Shown here: positions 25,328 to 32,610 of the stretch, piece after piece
How the letters are laid out: the number at the start of each line of letters is the position of its first letter
Position numbering within the stretch: position 1 is the first letter of the stretch
Origin: DATLGB01 sp038258425
GTDB taxonomy: Bacteria; Actinomycetota; Thermoleophilia; Solirubrobacterales; Solirubrobacteraceae
Reading direction: 5' to 3'
DNA: 64,000 nucleotides
Assembly (NCBI GenBank): GCA_038258425.1
Contig: JBBSPV010000001.1
Coordinates: 62,001 to 126,000, forward strand
Program-made: the position numbers and the translations under genes
The notes under the pieces: generated by a model
Databases searched by the model: none
Seen by the model: only the letters and a program-made list of their open reading frames with translations
What the model was told of the DNA's origin: nothing

Positions 25328-25936
25328 ATGACCACCCGCGGCTTCTTCGGCCGGCGGCGCGCGCCGGAGGGAATGGCCGGACGGCTGCCGCCCGGGCAGT
25401 ACTACGAGGAGGGCTTTCCCGTCCTGACCGCGGGGCCGACGCCGAAGCTCGCGACGGACGGCTGGACCTTCACCGTCGAGGGCCTCGTCGCCGAGCCGCG
25501 GACCTGGACGTGGGAGGAGGCGCACGCGCTCACCCCCTCGCGCTTCGAGGGCGACATCCACTGCGTCACGCGCTGGTCGAAGCTCGGCACGAGCTTCGGC
25601 GGCGTCTCGATCGACACCCTGCTGGAGGCCGTCGAGATCGACCCCGCCGCGACGCACGTGCTCGCCTACTGCTACGACGGCTACTCGACGAACCTCCCGC
25701 TCGCCGACGTCCGCAACGGGCAGGCGTGGGTGGCGTGGGAGTTCGAGGACGGACCGCTGCCGGCCGAGCACGGCGGGCCGGCGCGGCTGCTGGTCCCGCA
25801 CCTGTACTTCTGGAAGTCCGCCAAGTGGGTCAAGGGCCTGCGGCTGCTCGATCACGACGAGCCCGGGTTCTGGGAGCGCTACGGCTACCACGACTACGGC
25901 GACCCGTGGAAGGAGCAGCGATTCCAGGGGGACTGA
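25328..25936 (+). CDS. Sulfite-oxidase-fold molybdopterin oxidoreductase (YedY/MsrP-like)
   Basis: A 202-residue protein of the oxidoreductase molybdopterin-binding family. The molybdenum-ligating cysteine is Cys79 in DIHCVTRWS, and the following YCYDGYSTNLPL, LLVPHLYFWKSAKWVKGLRL and WERYGYHDYGDPWKE are conserved in actinobacterial SO-like reductases. There is no Tat signal, so it acts in the cytoplasm, unlike E. coli MsrP. The flavin reductase gene 35 bases downstream is probably its electron partner. Candidate substrates include sulfoxides or N-oxides; none is proven. Confidence 0.85.
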   Translation: MTTRGFFGRRRAPEGMAGRLPPGQYYEEGFPVLTAGPTPKLATDGWTFTVEGLVAEPRTWTWEEAHALTPSRFEGDIHCVTRWSKLGTSFGGVSIDTLLEAVEIDPAATHVLAYCYDGYSTNLPLADVRNGQAWVAWEFEDGPLPAEHGGPARLLVPHLYFWKSAKWVKGLRLLDHDEPGFWERYGYHDYGDPWKEQRFQGD

Positions 25937-25971
25937 CGGGCGCGCCGGCGTCTCCCCGCCAGCCGCCGCGG

Positions 25972-26658
25972 GTGACGTGGCAGACCGCGACGGTGACCTC
26001 CATCCGGGCGGAGACGCCGCGCGCGAAGTCCTTCCGCCTGCGCCTGCCCGAGTGGCGCCCGCACCAGCCGGGCCAGTACTACTCGCTGCGGCTGACCGCG
26101 CCGGACGGCTACCAGGCGGTGCGCTCGTACTCGATCGCCTCGAGCCCGCTCGAGGTGGGCGAGATCGAGCTGACGGTGGACTGCCTGACCGACGGTGAGG
26201 TGTCGCCCTTCTTGCACGACGTCGTGGAGGTCGGCGACGAGCTCGACGTCCGCGGGCCGCTGACGGAGTACTTCATCTGGCACGGCGACTCGCCGCTGCT
26301 GCTGCTCGGCGGCGGCTCCGGCGCCGTCCCGCTGATGTGCATGCTGCGTCACCGGCGCCTGGCCCTGCCCGAGGTCGACGTCCGCTTCGTGTACTCCGTC
26401 CGCTCCCCGGAGGACGTCTTCTACCGCGACGAGCTCGGCGAGGAGACGGCGCTGACCTACACGCGTCGCATGCCCGAGGGCTGGACGGGCGCCGTCGGGC
26501 GCATCGACGCCGAGCTCGTGCAGCGGGTGGCGTGGCCGGCGGGCATGGCCTTCGTCTGCGGGCCCAACGGCTTCGTCGAGGCGGCGGCCGGCCTGCTCAT
26601 GGACGCCGGCTACGGGCCGGCGCGGATCCGGACGGAGCGCTTCGGCCCCAGCGGCTGA
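25972..26658 (+). CDS. FAD/NAD(P)-binding ferredoxin-reductase-type protein
   Basis: A 228-residue flavin reductase of the ferredoxin-NADP reductase family without a 2Fe-2S domain. The FAD motif RSYSIASSP is at 51-59, the nucleotide-binding glycine motif is LLLGGGSGAVPLMCM, and FVCGPNGFVE near the C-terminus contacts NAD(P). The GTG at 25972 is the best start, 35 bases after the molybdoenzyme stop. It probably passes NAD(P)H electrons to that enzyme, in place of the membrane partner MsrQ. Its tail overlaps the converging small membrane gene by 62 bases. Confidence 0.82.
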   Translation: MTWQTATVTSIRAETPRAKSFRLRLPEWRPHQPGQYYSLRLTAPDGYQAVRSYSIASSPLEVGEIELTVDCLTDGEVSPFLHDVVEVGDELDVRGPLTEYFIWHGDSPLLLLGGGSGAVPLMCMLRHRRLALPEVDVRFVYSVRSPEDVFYRDELGEETALTYTRRMPEGWTGAVGRIDAELVQRVAWPAGMAFVCGPNGFVEAAAGLLMDAGYGPARIRTERFGPSG

Positions 26659-26869
26659 TCCCGCGCAGCGCGATGAGCGCCCAGGCGCCCTCGAGGAACG
26701 TGTAGCCCCACTGCTCGCCGAGCGCCGCCGAGACGCTCAGGCAGACGCCGGCGACCAGGTTGACGACCAGGTAGGACAGGCGGTCGACCGCCCAGGTGCC
26801 CCGCTGGGAGAGCGCGAACGCGGCGAGCAGGCCGGCGGCGCCCAGCCACTGCAGGATCGAGGCGGTCAT
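26597..26869 (-). CDS. Small membrane protein, CBU_0592-like, copy 2 of a tandem pair
   Basis: A 90-residue protein with about three hydrophobic helices: LQWLGAAGLLAAFALSQRG, SYLVVNLVAGVCLSVSAAL and TFLEGAWALIALRGI. It has the same plan as the gene upstream (LxWxGAxxxLxAFxLxQxG; YxxVNxVxGxxL; FxxxxGAWAxIAL), so the two are tandem paralogues. The C-terminus adds a basic SRWGRSAPSG tail that overlaps the converging reductase gene by 62 bases. No function is known for this family. Confidence 0.7.
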   Translation of the reverse strand: MTASILQWLGAAGLLAAFALSQRGTWAVDRLSYLVVNLVAGVCLSVSAALGEQWGYTFLEGAWALIALRGISRWGRSAPSGSAPARSRRP

Positions 26870-27102
26870 GCGCGCCGCCGGCGGGCGAGCAGTCCCTGCA
26901 GCGCGATGGCCGCCCACGCCCCGTTGAGCACGACGAACCCCCACTGCTGCGTCGGCACCCCGACGCCCGCCAGCACCAGGCCGCCCACGACGTTGACCAG
27001 GAAGTAGCGGTCACTCTCGGGCGAGAGCCGGCCGAGCTGGACGAGCCCGAAGGCGCTCAGGACGACGAGCGCGCCGGCCCACTCGAGCAGGGCGAGGGTC
27101 AC
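26866..27102 (-). CDS. Small membrane protein, CBU_0592-like, copy 1 of a tandem pair
   Basis: A 78-residue protein with helices LLEWAGALVVLSAFGLVQLG, YFLVNVVGGLVLAGVGV and GFVVLNGAWAAIALQGLL, then a short Arg-rich cytoplasmic tail. The stop overlaps the next ATG by four bases (ATGA), so the pair is co-translated, and the two proteins may assemble together. It is divergent from a peroxiredoxin gene. Confidence 0.7.
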   Translation of the reverse strand: MTLALLEWAGALVVLSAFGLVQLGRLSPESDRYFLVNVVGGLVLAGVGVPTQQWGFVVLNGAWAAIALQGLLARRRRA

Positions 27103-27184
27103 GCGGTCATCGTCTCCCGTCGGGGGCGTCGGTTACACCTCCCGAGCCCGCGTAACGCCGCGGGGCCGCCGGAGACCATGCCGC

Positions 27185-27715
27185 ATGACCACCTCCCCTG
27201 CCGCCCACGGCGTCCGTCCCACCGAGCGAGCGCCGGCGCTCGACCTGCCGCTCGTCGGGGGCGGGCGCTTCGTGCTCGCCGACCGCGCGCCCGAGCGCTT
27301 CACGATGCTCGTCTTCAACCGCGGCCTGCACTGCCCCGTCTGCCGAGCGCAGCTCTCCGAGCTCGACCGGCGTGGCGACGAGCTCGCCGAGCGGGGCATC
27401 GAGGTCGTCTCGGTCAGTGGCGAGTCCGAGGCGCGTGCGGCCCGGATGCGCGACGAGTGGGACGTCACCCACGTCCCGCTCGCCTACGGCCTCGGCGAGG
27501 AGCAGATGCGCGAGTGGGGCCTGTTCGTCTCCCGTGGCCGCGAGGGTGAGCCCGCGGTCTTCAACGAGCCGGCGCTGTTCCTCGTCAAGCCGGACGGGAC
27601 CGTCTACTACGAGGCCATCCTGTCCATGCCCGTCGGGCGCCCGCGCCTCGACGACCTCCTCGGGGGCATCGACTTCTGGACCGCCAACGACTACCCCGCG
27701 CGCGGCGAGGCCTAG
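27185..27715 (+). CDS. Peroxiredoxin-like (AhpC/TSA family) protein
   Basis: A 176-residue thioredoxin-fold protein with the redox motif CPVC in NRGLHCPVCRAQLSEL. The fold elements continue with IEVVSVSGESEARA, VPLAYGLGEEQMREWGLFVS and a C-terminal PALFLVKPDGTVYYEAI strand. The two closely spaced cysteines allow a disulfide cycle with peroxide or thiol substrates in the cytoplasm. The upstream 80 bases contain GTTAC and GTAAC arms (27132-27136, 27152-27156), a possible operator shared with the divergent CBU_0592-like pair. Confidence 0.82.
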   Translation: MTTSPAAHGVRPTERAPALDLPLVGGGRFVLADRAPERFTMLVFNRGLHCPVCRAQLSELDRRGDELAERGIEVVSVSGESEARAARMRDEWDVTHVPLAYGLGEEQMREWGLFVSRGREGEPAVFNEPALFLVKPDGTVYYEAILSMPVGRPRLDDLLGGIDFWTANDYPARGEA

Positions 27716-27718
27716 CGC

Positions 27719-27958
27719 TCAGGGTCGCGGCGACCGCTGCCAGCGCGAGAACGCGTCGAGCAGCTCCTCGCGCATCTCGGGCGCCACGTCGGCCTCGCGC
27801 AGCTCGCCGGTGAGCTCGAGCGTGAGCCGCAGCTGCTCGAGGTAGAGGTCGCAGTGCGGGCACACCGCGAGGTGCTCCTCGAGGCGCCGGCGATCCGGCG
27901 CCTCGATCGCGCCCTCGAGGTAGTCCGTGACCCGCTCGACCAACTCCTGGCACGCCAT
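27719..27958 (-). CDS. Zinc-finger anti-sigma factor
   Basis: A 79-residue cytoplasmic ZAS-type anti-sigma protein. The zinc motif is HLAVCPHC (His-x3-Cys-x2-Cys) within LVERVTDYLEGAIEAPDRRRLEEHLAVCPHC. The remaining residues form the short helical tail LTLELTGELREAD. It has no membrane anchor, so it probably binds sigma directly and may release it on thiol oxidation or zinc loss. It is encoded 14 bases after the ECF sigma gene. Confidence 0.85.
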   Translation of the reverse strand: MACQELVERVTDYLEGAIEAPDRRRLEEHLAVCPHCDLYLEQLRLTLELTGELREADVAPEMREELLDAFSRWQRSPRP

Positions 27959-27972
27959 GTCCGGAGACCCGC

Positions 27973-28638
27973 TCACGGCGCCAGGTGCTCCTCGAGTCGG
28001 TTGCGGACCTGCGTGCGGGCGCGGTGCAACAGCACGCGCTGGTTGACGGCGGCGAGCTCCAGGACCTCGCACACCTCCTCCGCGGAGAACCCCTCCAGAT
28101 CGCGCATGACGATCACCATGCGCTGCATGGCCGGAAGCTCCCGGATGCCGGCGCGGACGACCTCGAGCGTCTGGCCGTGCGCCAGCGCGTCCTCGGGCGA
28201 GAGCTCCCAGCGCCGCGGGGGCGTCGCCCACCCGCGCGGCCAGCGGTCGTGGTCGGGAGGCAGGAAGCGCTCGGGATCCACGGCGGCGAAGGTCCCGTCG
28301 AGCTCGCGTGCGGCGAGTGAGGCGAACGGCACCGTCCGGTGCTCGGCGACGCCACGCGTCTTCGCCCGGTTGACGAGGATCCGGAAGATCCACGTCTTGA
28401 GCCTGGACCGGCCCTCGAAGCGGTCGAGCCCGCGCAGGACCCCGAGCCACGTCTCCTGTACGACCTCGTCCGCGACCGCCGCGGTGGACACGTGGGTGCG
28501 CGCCACGCGGACCAGGCCCGGCGTCAGCGCCTCGACCAGCTCGGTGAAGGCGGCCTCGTCACCGGCGCGCAGGCGCTCCAGCAGCCGGCGCTCGTCCACC
28601 ACCGCGCGGTGCTCCACGGCCTCCACGTGGGCGAGCAT
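27973..28638 (-). CDS. ECF (RpoE-type) sigma factor
   Basis: A 221-residue extracytoplasmic-function sigma factor. Region 2 is seen in GDEAAFTELVEALTPGLVR, VVQETWLGVLRGLDRFEG and LKTWIFRILVNRAKTR. Region 4 is seen in LPAMQRMVIVMRDLEGFSAEEVCEVLE and the recognition helix VNQRVLLHRARTQVR. A longer than usual linker (about 95-150) joins them. The ATG at 28638 fits the normal length. The anti-sigma gene directly downstream suggests control by a cytoplasmic redox or zinc signal. Confidence 0.88.
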   Translation of the reverse strand: MLAHVEAVEHRAVVDERRLLERLRAGDEAAFTELVEALTPGLVRVARTHVSTAAVADEVVQETWLGVLRGLDRFEGRSRLKTWIFRILVNRAKTRGVAEHRTVPFASLAARELDGTFAAVDPERFLPPDHDRWPRGWATPPRRWELSPEDALAHGQTLEVVRAGIRELPAMQRMVIVMRDLEGFSAEEVCEVLELAAVNQRVLLHRARTQVRNRLEEHLAP

Positions 28639-28662
28639 AAGCCGCCGATCGGGTCGGGCTGG

Positions 28663-28668
28663 CAGATT
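28663..28668 (+). promoter_or_regulatory. -10 box of the dihydrofolate-reductase-like gene
   Basis: CAGATT ends 6 bases before the ATG at 28675, in the short divergent gap with the sigma gene. Confidence 0.3.
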
Positions 28669-28674
28669 GACGGG

Positions 28675-29241
28675 ATGGCCAAGCTCATCTACTCGGCGAT
28701 CACGTCGCTCGACGGCTACGTGGCGGACGCCGACGGGACCTTCGACTGGGCGGCGCCGGACCCGGAGGTCCACGCGTTCGTCAACGACCTCGAGCGGCCG
28801 GTCGGCACCTACCTCTACGGCCGCCGGATGTACGAGGTGATGCTCGCCTGGGAGACCGGGCGCCCGCTCCCCGGCCCCTCACCCGTGACCCGCGACTTCG
28901 CCGGGCTCTGGCGGGCGGCGGACAAGGTCGTGTACTCCCGGACGCTCGAGGCGCCCTCCAGCGGCCGGACCCGCGTCGAGCGCGCGTTCGATCCCGAGGC
29001 CGTGCGGCGGCTGAAGGCCTCCGCCGCTCGGGACCTCAGTGTCGGCGGTCCCGGACTCGCCGCCCACGCGCTTGCGGCCGGACTGGTCGACGAGGTGCAC
29101 CTGTTCCTGCACCCGATCGTCGTGGGTGGCGGCACGCCGGCCCTGCCGGATCGTGTCCGGTTCCGGCTCGAGCTGCTCGGCGAGCACCGCTTCGCCGGCG
29201 GCGTCGTGCACCTGCACTACCGCGTCTCCGAGAGCACCTGA
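28675..29241 (+). CDS. Dihydrofolate reductase family (RibD C-terminal-like) protein
   Basis: A 188-residue NADPH-binding reductase-like protein. The start KLIYSAITSLDGYVADADGTFDW, the TYLYGRRMYEVM strand-turn, the KVVYSRTL motif and DLSVGGPGLAAHALAAGLVDEVHLFLHPIVVGGG are classical for this family, which is related to DHFR and riboflavin-specific deaminase/reductase. Most such stand-alone proteins have no known substrate. It converges on the EamA transporter gene, with a 25-base overlap. Confidence 0.85.
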   Translation: MAKLIYSAITSLDGYVADADGTFDWAAPDPEVHAFVNDLERPVGTYLYGRRMYEVMLAWETGRPLPGPSPVTRDFAGLWRAADKVVYSRTLEAPSSGRTRVERAFDPEAVRRLKASAARDLSVGGPGLAAHALAAGLVDEVHLFLHPIVVGGGTPALPDRVRFRLELLGEHRFAGGVVHLHYRVSEST

Positions 29242-30149
29242 CCTCGGCCGTCGCGGACGGCCTCCTCCGCCGGTGCCCGGTGCAGCGCGACGCCGGCGAT
29301 CACGAGGGCCACGCCGGCGACCTCGGCGGCGGACGGGATCTGGGTCAGCACGACGATGCCGATGACCGTGGCCGTCGCGGGCAGCAGCGCGACGAGCAGC
29401 GCGTAGGTGGCCCGGGCCAACCGCGCGAGCGCGAGCTGGTCGGTGACGTAGGGGATGACCGACGAGGAGACGCCGACGCCGATGCCGGCGAGCAGGGCGA
29501 CCGGGTCGCCGAACGCCGGCAGCGCCTCCCGGCCGCCGATCGGCGTGACGACGACCGCGGCGATCAGCATGGAGGCGGCGAGGCCGTCCAGGCCGCTGAT
29601 CGCCGGTCGCTTGGCGACCCGGTCGGCGAGCACGATGTAGGCGGCGAACAGCGCGGCGTTGGCGAAGGCGAAGGCCAGCCCGAGCGGCTGGACCCCCAGC
29701 TCGACGTGGGTCAGCAGGTACACGCCCGGCACCGCGAGCAGCAGGGCGACGACGTTGCGCGGCGTGCGCGCGCCGAGCGCGGCCAGGCCGACCACGGGCA
29801 GGAACTCGATCGCGGCGACCGTCCCGAGCGGCAGCCGGTCGATGGCCGTGTAGAAGCACACGTTCATGAGCGCCAGCACGAGCCCCCAGGCGAGCAGCAG
29901 GCGGCGTCCCGTGCGGTCCTGCGCGCGGAAGGCCCGCCACGGCTTACGCCACGCCGCGAAGATGATGGCGGCGGACACGATCCGCATCCACGCGACGCCG
30001 AGCACGTCGACGCGCGCGAAGAGCAGCACGGCGAAGGCCGGTCCGAGATAGTGGAAGACCGCGCTGACGAGGAAGTACAGCTGCGGCGGCGTCGCGTCGA
30101 CGAGCGCCTGCGCGCGTGCGCGTCGGGGAAGGGCGCGGACCGCGGCCAT
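29217..30149 (-). CDS. EamA/RhtA-type DMT family exporter
   Basis: A 310-residue inner-membrane transporter with two EamA repeats of five helices each (about 25-160 and 165-300). Typical elements are YTAIDRLPLGTVAAIEFLPVVGLA in repeat one and TYALLVALLPATATVIGIVVL in repeat two, as in RhtA-like threonine/homoserine exporters. The N-terminus is basic and cytoplasmic. It is divergent from an Lrp/AsnC regulator, a common pairing for amino-acid exporters, so amino acid export is the best guess. Confidence 0.85.
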   Translation of the reverse strand: MAAVRALPRRARAQALVDATPPQLYFLVSAVFHYLGPAFAVLLFARVDVLGVAWMRIVSAAIIFAAWRKPWRAFRAQDRTGRRLLLAWGLVLALMNVCFYTAIDRLPLGTVAAIEFLPVVGLAALGARTPRNVVALLLAVPGVYLLTHVELGVQPLGLAFAFANAALFAAYIVLADRVAKRPAISGLDGLAASMLIAAVVVTPIGGREALPAFGDPVALLAGIGVGVSSSVIPYVTDQLALARLARATYALLVALLPATATVIGIVVLTQIPSAAEVAGVALVIAGVALHRAPAEEAVRDGRGQVLSETR

Positions 30150-30199
30150 GGACCTGAACGTGCCCGGTCGGCGGCCACGTGCAGCGACACGATCGAAGC

Positions 30200-30205
30200 T
30201 ATGTT
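30200..30205 (+). promoter_or_regulatory. -10 box of the Lrp regulator gene
   Basis: TATGTT ends 7 bases before the ATG at 30213. This supports 30213 rather than the in-frame ATG at 30201, which would lie inside the box. Confidence 0.4.
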
Positions 30206-30212
30206 GCCGGTC

Positions 30213-30698
30213 ATGCCTGCGAATCCGAGGACGAACGGCCGTTTCGCCGAAACCGGCTCCCTCGACGCGACGAACCTCGAGCTGCTGACGGAACTCCAGC
30301 GCGACGCGCGCACCGCGACCGCGGAGCTCGGCCGGCGGGTCGGGCTGTCGGCGCCCGCCGTGGCCGACCGGCTCAAGCGGCTCGAGGCCGACGGGGTCAT
30401 CACCGGCTACCGCGTGGAGGTCGATCCGCGCAGGCTCGGCTACGGCCTGGGCGTCATCATCCGCATCCGCCCGTCAGCGCGGCTGCTGGCCGGGGTCGCG
30501 CAGCTGGCCCGGGATACGCCCGAGGTCGTGGAGTGCCATCGCGTGACCGGCGACGACTGCTACGTCATGACCGCCTACGTCCGCGACGTCGAGCACCTCG
30601 AGGTCCTGATCGACGCGTTCGCGGCCCACGGGCAGACGACGAGCGCGATCATGCAGTCCTCGCCCGTGCCCCGGCGCGGGCTCCGGCCGCCCGGCTGA
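30213..30698 (+). CDS. Lrp/AsnC family transcriptional regulator
   Basis: A 161-residue Lrp/AsnC regulator. The N-terminal winged helix reads LDATNLELLTELQRDARTATAELGRRVGLSAPAVADRLKRLE, followed by GVITGYRVEVDPRRLGYGLG, the usual strand into the RAM effector domain. VVECHRVTGDDCYVMTAYVRDVEHLEVLID is the conserved amino-acid-binding core. It probably senses an amino acid and regulates the divergent EamA exporter. A long hairpin follows the stop. Confidence 0.9.
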   Translation: MPANPRTNGRFAETGSLDATNLELLTELQRDARTATAELGRRVGLSAPAVADRLKRLEADGVITGYRVEVDPRRLGYGLGVIIRIRPSARLLAGVAQLARDTPEVVECHRVTGDDCYVMTAYVRDVEHLEVLIDAFAAHGQTTSAIMQSSPVPRRGLRPPG

Positions 30699-30715
30699 GC
30701 GCGGCTGGGCGGGGG

Positions 30716-30753
30716 GAGGGCTCACCGACGATCGCCGCCGGTGACGCCCTCCG
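30716..30753. terminator. Long hairpin after the Lrp regulator gene
   Basis: GGAGGGCTCACCG (30716-30728) pairs with CGGTGACGCCCTCC (30740-30753), 13 pairs with one bulged C and an 11-base loop. It lies 18 bases after the stop and 59 before the threonine aldolase promoter. The strongest stem-loop seen in the window; no U-tract. Confidence 0.6.
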
Positions 30754-30811
30754 CATCGCTCGCCGCCACGTGCTCGCCACCCTCGCGCTCACGATCTGAC
30801 GGACGCGGCGG

Positions 30812-30817
30812 TAGCGT
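30812..30817 (+). promoter_or_regulatory. -10 box of the threonine aldolase gene
   Basis: TAGCGT ends 7 bases before the ATG at 30825, in a GGTAGCGT context identical to the cupin and secreted-protein promoters. Confidence 0.5.
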
Positions 30818-30824
30818 CAGCCGG

Positions 30825-31853
30825 ATGATCGACCTGCGCTCGGACACGGTGACCCGCCCGTCGGAGGCGATGCGCGCGGCCATGGCCGAAGCGCCGGTGG
30901 GCGACGACCAGTTCGACGAGGATCCGAGCGTCCACCGGCTCCAGGAGCTGGTCGCGGAGGTGCTCGGCAAGGAGGCTGCGCTCTTCGTGCCGTCGGGCAC
31001 GATGGCGAACCAGCTCGCGCTCAAGCGCTACACGGCCCCGGGCGACGACGTCGTCGTCGGGATCCAGAGCCACGCCGTCTGGCACGAGACCGGCGCCCCG
31101 GCGGCGATCGCCGGGGTCCAGTTCACCGAGGTCGGCACCGACGGGACCTTCACGGCCGACGAGTTCCGGGCCGTCGTCAAGCCGCGCGGGCACATGCTCT
31201 ACCCGCCGACGACGCTCGTCGAGGTCGAGAACACGCAGAACCGGGGCGGCGGCCTCGTGGTCGACCCCGCCGAGCTGCGCCGGATCGGCGACGCGGCCCG
31301 CGAGCTCGAGATCGCCAGCTATCTCGACGGCGCCCGGCTGTTCAACGCGGCCGCCGCCCGCAGCGACGACCCGGCCGCGCTCGCCGCCCCCTTCGACCTC
31401 GTCTCGATCGCGTTGTCGAAGGGTCTTGGCTGCCCGGGCGGCTCCGTGCTCGCCGGGTCCGCGGACACCGTCCGCGGCCTCGTGCGCTACCGCCGGATGC
31501 TCGGCGGGGCCATGCGGCAGTCCGGCTTCTACGCAGCCGCCGGGATCCACGCCCTCGAGCATCACCTCTCGCGCCTGACCGAGGACCACGCCAACGCGCG
31601 CATCATCGGCGAGCACCTCGCGGAGTCCGGCCGGGTCGCGCTCGACCTCGATCGGCTCGAGACGAACATCCTCGTCTTCCACCTGCGCGCGGGCGAGGCC
31701 GGCGCCGCGCGCCTGACCGCCGCGGCGCGCGAGCGCGGCGTCCTCGCGCTGGCCTTCGGTCCGGACACCGTCCGCGTCGTGACGCATCGCGACGTCTCCC
31801 GCGCGGACTGCGAGCGGGCCGCGGACGTCCTGGGTGAACTGATCGCGGGCTGA
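30825..31853 (+). CDS. ltaE: Low-specificity L-threonine aldolase
   Basis: A 342-residue PLP enzyme of fold type I that splits L-threonine (and allo-threonine) to glycine and acetaldehyde. The start MIDLRSDTVTRPSEAMRAAM is diagnostic. Other marks are PSGTMANQLAL, the active-site region VEVENTQNRGGG, the PLP-phosphate/Asp segment ASYLDGARLFNA and the Schiff-base Lys199 in SIALSKGLGCPGGS. Length is normal. The Lrp regulator and amino-acid exporter upstream suggest an amino-acid homeostasis neighbourhood, although this gene has its own promoter. Confidence 0.92.
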   Translation: MIDLRSDTVTRPSEAMRAAMAEAPVGDDQFDEDPSVHRLQELVAEVLGKEAALFVPSGTMANQLALKRYTAPGDDVVVGIQSHAVWHETGAPAAIAGVQFTEVGTDGTFTADEFRAVVKPRGHMLYPPTTLVEVENTQNRGGGLVVDPAELRRIGDAARELEIASYLDGARLFNAAAARSDDPAALAAPFDLVSIALSKGLGCPGGSVLAGSADTVRGLVRYRRMLGGAMRQSGFYAAAGIHALEHHLSRLTEDHANARIIGEHLAESGRVALDLDRLETNILVFHLRAGEAGAARLTAAARERGVLALAFGPDTVRVVTHRDVSRADCERAADVLGELIAG

Positions 31854-31922
31854 ACCGGACGGCGATGCGCCCCGTGCGAGCGATCCGGCTTCGGAAGGCC
31901 CGGATCGGGAGACCGGCACCCC

Positions 31923-32555
31923 ATGACCAGCGCGCGGATCGCCCGCCTCGGCCTGCTCGCGCTCGGCGGCTTCGTCGCCGCCGTCGGGCTCGAGCACGCG
32001 CTGCGCCCGGACCTGCCGCCGGCCAGGCACTTCGTCAGCGAGTACGGGCGCGGGTCCACCCGCATCCTCCAGTCGGCGGCGTTCGTGGCCTGGGCCGGCT
32101 CGATGGTGGCCGCGGCGGCGCTCGCGGTCCGGCTGCCCGACGGCCCCGGCCGGCCGGCGCGGCTCGGGCGGTGGGTCACCACAGGCGCCCTCGGGCTCTC
32201 CGCCGCCGGCGCGCTGCTGTGCGCGGCCTTCATGACGCAGACCGTGGGCGGGCAGCTGCCCGGCGGCGTGCGGCGGACGACGGCGGGGCGCCTGCACGAC
32301 CTCGGCACGCTGCTCGTCCTGGCCGGGCTCGTCGTCGCGGCCCTCGCCGCGCTCGCGGCGCTCCGCGACCGCCGCTACACCGTCGAGGCCGTCGTCCTGG
32401 CGCTCGTGCTGGTGGCCGTCGTGCCGGTGCTCGTCGCGCTGCACATCGACGCGCCGGGCTGGGGCCAGCGGGCCTTCATCGCCGTCGGGTGCACGTGGCT
32501 GTGGCGCTTCGACGCGGCGGTCCTGCGGGGCCCCGGGGCGCAACGGAACGCGTGA
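31923..32555 (+). CDS. DUF998-like integral membrane protein
   Basis: A 210-residue membrane protein with about five hydrophobic helices (LGLLALGGFVAAVG; ILQSAAFVAWAGSMVAAAAL; WVTTGALGLSAAGALL; LGTLLVLAGLVVAALAAL; AVVLALVLVAVVPVLVAL). HFVSEYGRG after the first helix and GRLHDLG before the fourth are the polar motifs usual in DUF998 proteins. No biochemical role is known. It precedes the aldehyde dehydrogenase gene by 55 bases. Confidence 0.7.
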   Translation: MTSARIARLGLLALGGFVAAVGLEHALRPDLPPARHFVSEYGRGSTRILQSAAFVAWAGSMVAAAALAVRLPDGPGRPARLGRWVTTGALGLSAAGALLCAAFMTQTVGGQLPGGVRRTTAGRLHDLGTLLVLAGLVVAALAALAALRDRRYTVEAVVLALVLVAVVPVLVALHIDAPGWGQRAFIAVGCTWLWRFDAAVLRGPGAQRNA

Positions 32556-32610
32556 CCGGGTAGCCATGCGGTATCCGGCCGCCGGCCGGGCGATCCGAGG
32601 AGGAGACGGG

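Noticed and set aside
26597..27102. The two small membrane genes as one frameshifted gene
   Set aside because: Each has its own full three-helix unit, start and stop with an ATGA overlap, so they are tandem paralogues.
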